Positions 61,262-64,000 of a DNA stretch of 64,000 nt are shown piece by piece. The DNA is from Aliamphritea spongicola. GTDB lineage: Bacteria > Pseudomonadota > Gammaproteobacteria > Pseudomonadales > Balneatricaceae. Location of the stretch: contig AP025283.1 of the NCBI GenBank assembly GCA_024347235.1, positions 2,294,001 to 2,358,000 of the forward strand, read 5' to 3'. A program made the position numbers and the translations under genes. The notes below the pieces were generated by a model. That model did not search any database. It worked only from the letters and a program-made list of their open reading frames with translations, and had not been told where the DNA came from. Every line of letters begins with the position of its first letter. Position 1 is the first letter of the stretch.

Positions 61262-62889
61262 ATGCACGGACAACAGGCAAGTTACGATTTTCTGGTGATC
61301 GGCGCAGGGTCTGCGGGCTGTGTGCTGGCGAACCGTTTGTCGGCTTCAGGTCAGCACAGTGTCGGTGTCATTGAGGCCGGCGGCAGCGACTGGCGATTCT
61401 GGGTACAGGTGCCGATCGGCTATGGTAAAACCTATTATCAGAAGGCGGTTAACTGGATGTTCGAAACGGTGCCCCAACCGGGCCTGAACGGCGGTGTCAG
61501 TTACTGGCCCCGGGGTAAGGTCTGGGGCGGTTCCAGCTCTATTAATGCCATGGTGTACATCCGTGGTCACCAGAAGGACTACGATGACTGGGCCGCTCAG
61601 GGTAACCCTGGCTGGAGCTATGAAGATGTCTTGCCGTATTTCAAACGTTCAGAAACCGCCCAGGTGGGTGACAGTCAATACCGGGGCAAAGACGGCCCGT
61701 TGTATGTGTCAGATGTGTCCAAAGACATGCATCCGCTGACTAAAACCTGGGTGGCTGCCGGTGAAGAATTGGGCATTAAGTACAACCCGGACTTTAACGG
61801 CGAGAACCAGCAGGAATCGGTCATTATCAGCAAACTACTAAAAATGGCTGGCGGGTATCGGCGGCCAAGGCTTACCTGCATCCGGCGAAGAAACGGCCGA
61901 ATCTGACTATCACCAGTCATGCTCAGGTCACCCGTGTGCTGTTCGACGGGAAAAAGGCCATCGGCGTGGAGTATCTGCGTAAAGGCAAACTGGAGCAGGT
62001 ATACGCCCGTAAGGAAGTTATTCTCAGTGCCGGCGCGGTACAGTCGCCACAATTGCTGATGCTGTCCGGTGTGGGGCCACAGGAACATCTGACAGAAATG
62101 GGCATTGAGGTGGTACAGCACAATGCCCATGTGGGACAACATTTACAGGATCACCTGGGGGTGGATTTTCTTTACAAGTGCAAGGTGCCAACTCTGAATG
62201 ATGAGCTTCACTCGGCCTTTGGCAAGCTTTGGGCCGGGCTTAAGTTTATATTTCTGCGTAAAGGGCCGTGCCGGCTCAGTGTGAATCAGGGCGGTGGCTT
62301 TGTGCGGTCTTCTCCGGATAAGGATCAGCCGGATTTGCAGTTGTATTTTTCACCGGTGAGCTATACCCGTGCCCCGGCGAAAACCCGTCCGCTGATGAAT
62401 CCTGATCCGTTTTCAGCGTTTCTGATCGGCTACAGTAACTGCCGGGTGAAGTCAGAAGGGGAAATCCGTCTGGCCTCAAAAGATCCGCTGGCGGCACCGG
62501 TGATTGATCCGAAATATTTCAGCCATGAAGACGACATAAAACTGATGCTGGAAGGCTCAAAGCTGATGCGCAAACTGGCGCAGACCGAAGCCTTCAAAGA
62601 CATCATTACGGAAGAGATCCGCCCGGGTAAGGAAATGGATTCCGATGAAGCACTCATTAAGGATATTCACAGTTACGCCTGGACGGTGTTTCATGCCTCG
62701 TGTACCTGCCGGATGGGGCCGGATGCAGACCAGTCAGTGGTAGATCCGCGGTTACGGGTGCACGGGCTGGAAAATCTGCGGGTGGTGGACGCTTCCATTA
62801 TGCCGTTCATGGTGTCAGGTAACACCAACGCCCCTACGATAATGATCGGCGAAAAAGGCTCAGATCTGATTCTCGAAGATCATCGTTAA
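61262..62889 (+). CDS. GMC family FAD-dependent oxidoreductase, choline-dehydrogenase-like (one frame break)
   Basis: Start at 61262 (MHGQQASYDFLVIGAGSAGCVLANRLSASG) preferred over the GTG at 61256. GMC signatures: GKVWGGSSSINAMVYIRGHQKDYDDWAAQGNPGWSY and VILSAGAVQSPQLLMLSGVGPQEHL. The catalytic histidines are in VFHASCTCRMG and SGNTNAPTIMIGEKGSDLIL. About 543 residues, joined near 61818. It oxidises a primary alcohol to an aldehyde, which the operon's aldehyde dehydrogenase could take further. Its last 17 codons are echoed about 103 bases downstream. Confidence 0.92.
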
Positions 62890-62895
62890 ATAACG

Positions 62896-62992
62896 GGGAA
62901 TACCAACGCGGCTTATACTACGGGCTTTAGCACCAAGAGTAATAATGATCGGCGAGAAAGGCTCAGATCTGATTCTGAAAGATCACAGTTAG
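62896..62992 (+). pseudogene. Remnant 3' end of a second GMC oxidoreductase gene
   Basis: 62943-62992 repeats the end of the preceding gene almost exactly (TAATGATCGGCGAGAAAGGC..., encoding IMIGEKGSDLILKDHS plus stop against IMIGEKGSDLILEDHR plus stop). Upstream of it 62896-62913 encodes GNTNAA, matching GNTNAP of the intact gene, with about 30 unrelated bases inserted. It reads as the tail of a lost tandem paralogue. Confidence 0.65.
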
Positions 62993-63005
62993 CCTGGTAA
63001 CAACA

Positions 63006-63036
63006 AAGCCCGCCGGAAAGGGATTCCGGCGGGCTT
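63006..63036. terminator. Bidirectional terminator
   Basis: Perfect 13-bp stem AAGCCCGCCGGAA (63006-63018) / TTCCGGCGGGCTT (63024-63036) with loop AGGGA. It lies between the convergent GMC and SnoaL-like genes and could stop both. Confidence 0.88.
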
Positions 63037-63051
63037 ATTTGTATCTTTCTT

Positions 63052-63556
63052 TTATTTTGCCTGAGACAGCTGACGCATGGCTGTGGCCCAGTCTTCAATG
63101 TGGTATGACGTTTTCACTTTGCCATCTTCAACGGTATGCATATCAATAGACATGATCTTAAAGCTGTTGCCGCTGTGTGGCACACCGAAGAAGTCGCCTG
63201 CAGGTGTACCGGTGGCTTCACCGCGGACAATCACTGTGTCACCGGCCACTTTGATGTCTTTAATCTCCCAGTTCAGGTCCGGAATTAACTGACCGATACC
63301 GGACAGGGTCTCAATGGTCTGATCCAGACTTTTAGAACCGGCATTATCGTAGTAAGACTGCCAGTCGCTGTGAAATGACTGACGGGCTTTGTCTGCCTGC
63401 TGAGCATCAGTCGGGTTGCTCAGGAAGTCATAGAACGGTTTAACAATGGCGCTGCCTTCTTCAACGCTCAGCGCCAGCGCATTGGCGGACAGGATCATAG
63501 CGGCTGAAGCAGCTGTTAACAGTTGAACAGGCTTTTGAATTGTTTTTCAGAAACAT
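63052..63556 (-). CDS. Secreted SnoaL/NTF2-like (ester cyclase-like) protein (one frame break)
   Basis: Restoring one A near 63542 gives the start at 63556 with a good signal peptide: MFLKKTIQKPVQLLTAASAAMILSANALA. The mature part (about 140 residues) has VKPFYDFLSNP, FHSDWQSYYDNAG, VAGDTVIVRGEATGTPAGDFFGVPHSGNSFKIMSIDMHTVEDGKVKTSYHIEDW, the polyketide-cyclase SnoaL-like pattern. Probably periplasmic; function unknown. It is divergent from the LysR gene at 63687. Confidence 0.83.
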
Positions 63557-63686
63557 GATGAATTCCTTCAGTGTGTTTATTTGCATCTGGAGTCATTGTG
63601 CTGAATCTGATTTGATCCGATAAGACCAATAATGGGTAACGCTATGTACTGTTTTTGATACGTATGGTTAAAGATATAATCCCGGC

Positions 63687-64000
63687 ATGAGTATTGAAAA
63701 TATCCGACAGTTAAGGGCACTGGCCATCTTTGCGCTGGTTGTGGAGAGCGGCAGTTTTGCTGCAGCCGCAAAGAAACTATCGACCAGCCGGGCCCGGACC
63801 AGCGAAACAGTCGCCAGCCTGGAAAAGGAACTTGGCACCCGTTTGCTGAACCGTTCCACCCGCAAGCTGACGCTGACCTCTGAAGGGCGCAGCGTTTACC
63901 ATCACGCAGCACAGTTGCAGCAGGTGCTCGACAGCGTAGAAGCCGACACCAACCAGCATACGATGGCCGGGAGAATCAGCATTACCTGTACCCATGACAT
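63687..64000 (+). CDS. LysR family transcriptional regulator, N-terminal part, runs off window
   Basis: Reads MSIENIRQLRALAIFALVVESGSFAAAAKKLSTSRARTSETVASLEKELGTRLLNRSTRKLTLTSEGRSVYHHAAQLQ, a standard LysR winged HTH and linker helix, open to the window edge (about 104 residues). It is divergent from the SnoaL-like gene 130 bases away and may regulate it. Confidence 0.88.
   Translation, partial: MSIENIRQLRALAIFALVVESGSFAAAAKKLSTSRARTSETVASLEKELGTRLLNRSTRKLTLTSEGRSVYHHAAQLQQVLDSVEADTNQHTMAGRISITCTHD

Noticed and set aside
1..64000. Widespread pseudogenisation
   Set aside because: Breaks are all fixed by added bases, mostly in homopolymers, with conserved motifs on both sides; real decay would show insertions, nonsense changes and larger deletions.

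Overview
The window looks like a catabolic and regulatory accessory region of a marine gammaproteobacterium, probably of the Oceanospirillales. That placement is an inference from the mixture of TRAP and TctABC uptake proteins, polyamine-type ABC transport, many LysR, MocR and TetR regulators, several DMT exporters, and sulfatase and choline-dehydrogenase-like enzymes. There are no rRNA or tRNA genes, no ribosomal or replication genes, no CRISPR array and no complete mobile element.

Most genes are broken into two or more frames. Every break checked base by base is repaired by restoring one base (once two), usually in a short homopolymer, so these are almost certainly deletion errors of the assembly and not pseudogenes. 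Coordinates are therefore given for the reconstructed genes, and the approximate break points are noted.

Layout. 1-6.8 kb: a DMT exporter divergent from a TetR gene with twin operators, an ABC exporter, an alpha/beta hydrolase-OsmC fusion, and the ahpC-ahpF peroxide operon. 7-14.5 kb: two MocR regulators with repeat-rich control regions, a DMT exporter, an acetyltransferase, a PhzF-like isomerase and an FAD reductase. 14.7-20.5 kb: a minus-strand operon (PuuB-like oxidase, cupin, AldA, an IS3-OrfA-like DNA-binding protein, DctP) divergent from an XRE-type regulator. 20.7-24 kb: a glycosyltransferase, an AEC transporter and AlkA. 24-30.7 kb: tctCBA with a sulfatase and two LysR genes. 30.8-34.2 kb: an aspartase carrying an extra N-terminal cNMP-fold-like domain, followed by a PuuC-like aldehyde dehydrogenase. 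34.3-45.5 kb: a DMT exporter, LysR plus a diverged HisD paralogue, LysR, a flavin reductase, an MBL-fold lipoprotein divergent from a TetR gene, a methyltransferase, an enolase-superfamily enzyme, a class III aminotransferase and a DUF1761 protein. 45.5-51 kb: a periplasmic binding protein and a dimethylargininase, a DMT transporter, a small GDT1-type protein, an MFS transporter and DacB.

51-63 kb is the most coherent system: a potDABC-like uptake operon next to a MocR regulator that is divergent from an operon of enolase-superfamily enzyme, aldehyde dehydrogenase, PuuB-like oxidase and GMC dehydrogenase. This reads as uptake and stepwise oxidation of an amine or polyol-acid substrate. The window ends with a secreted SnoaL-like protein and a partial LysR gene.

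The most unusual observations are the OrfA-like protein translationally coupled to aldA, the aspartase domain fusion, the HisD paralogue with apparently changed metal ligands, dense half-site arrays at MocR and XRE promoters, and two genes whose 3' ends are echoed just downstream.
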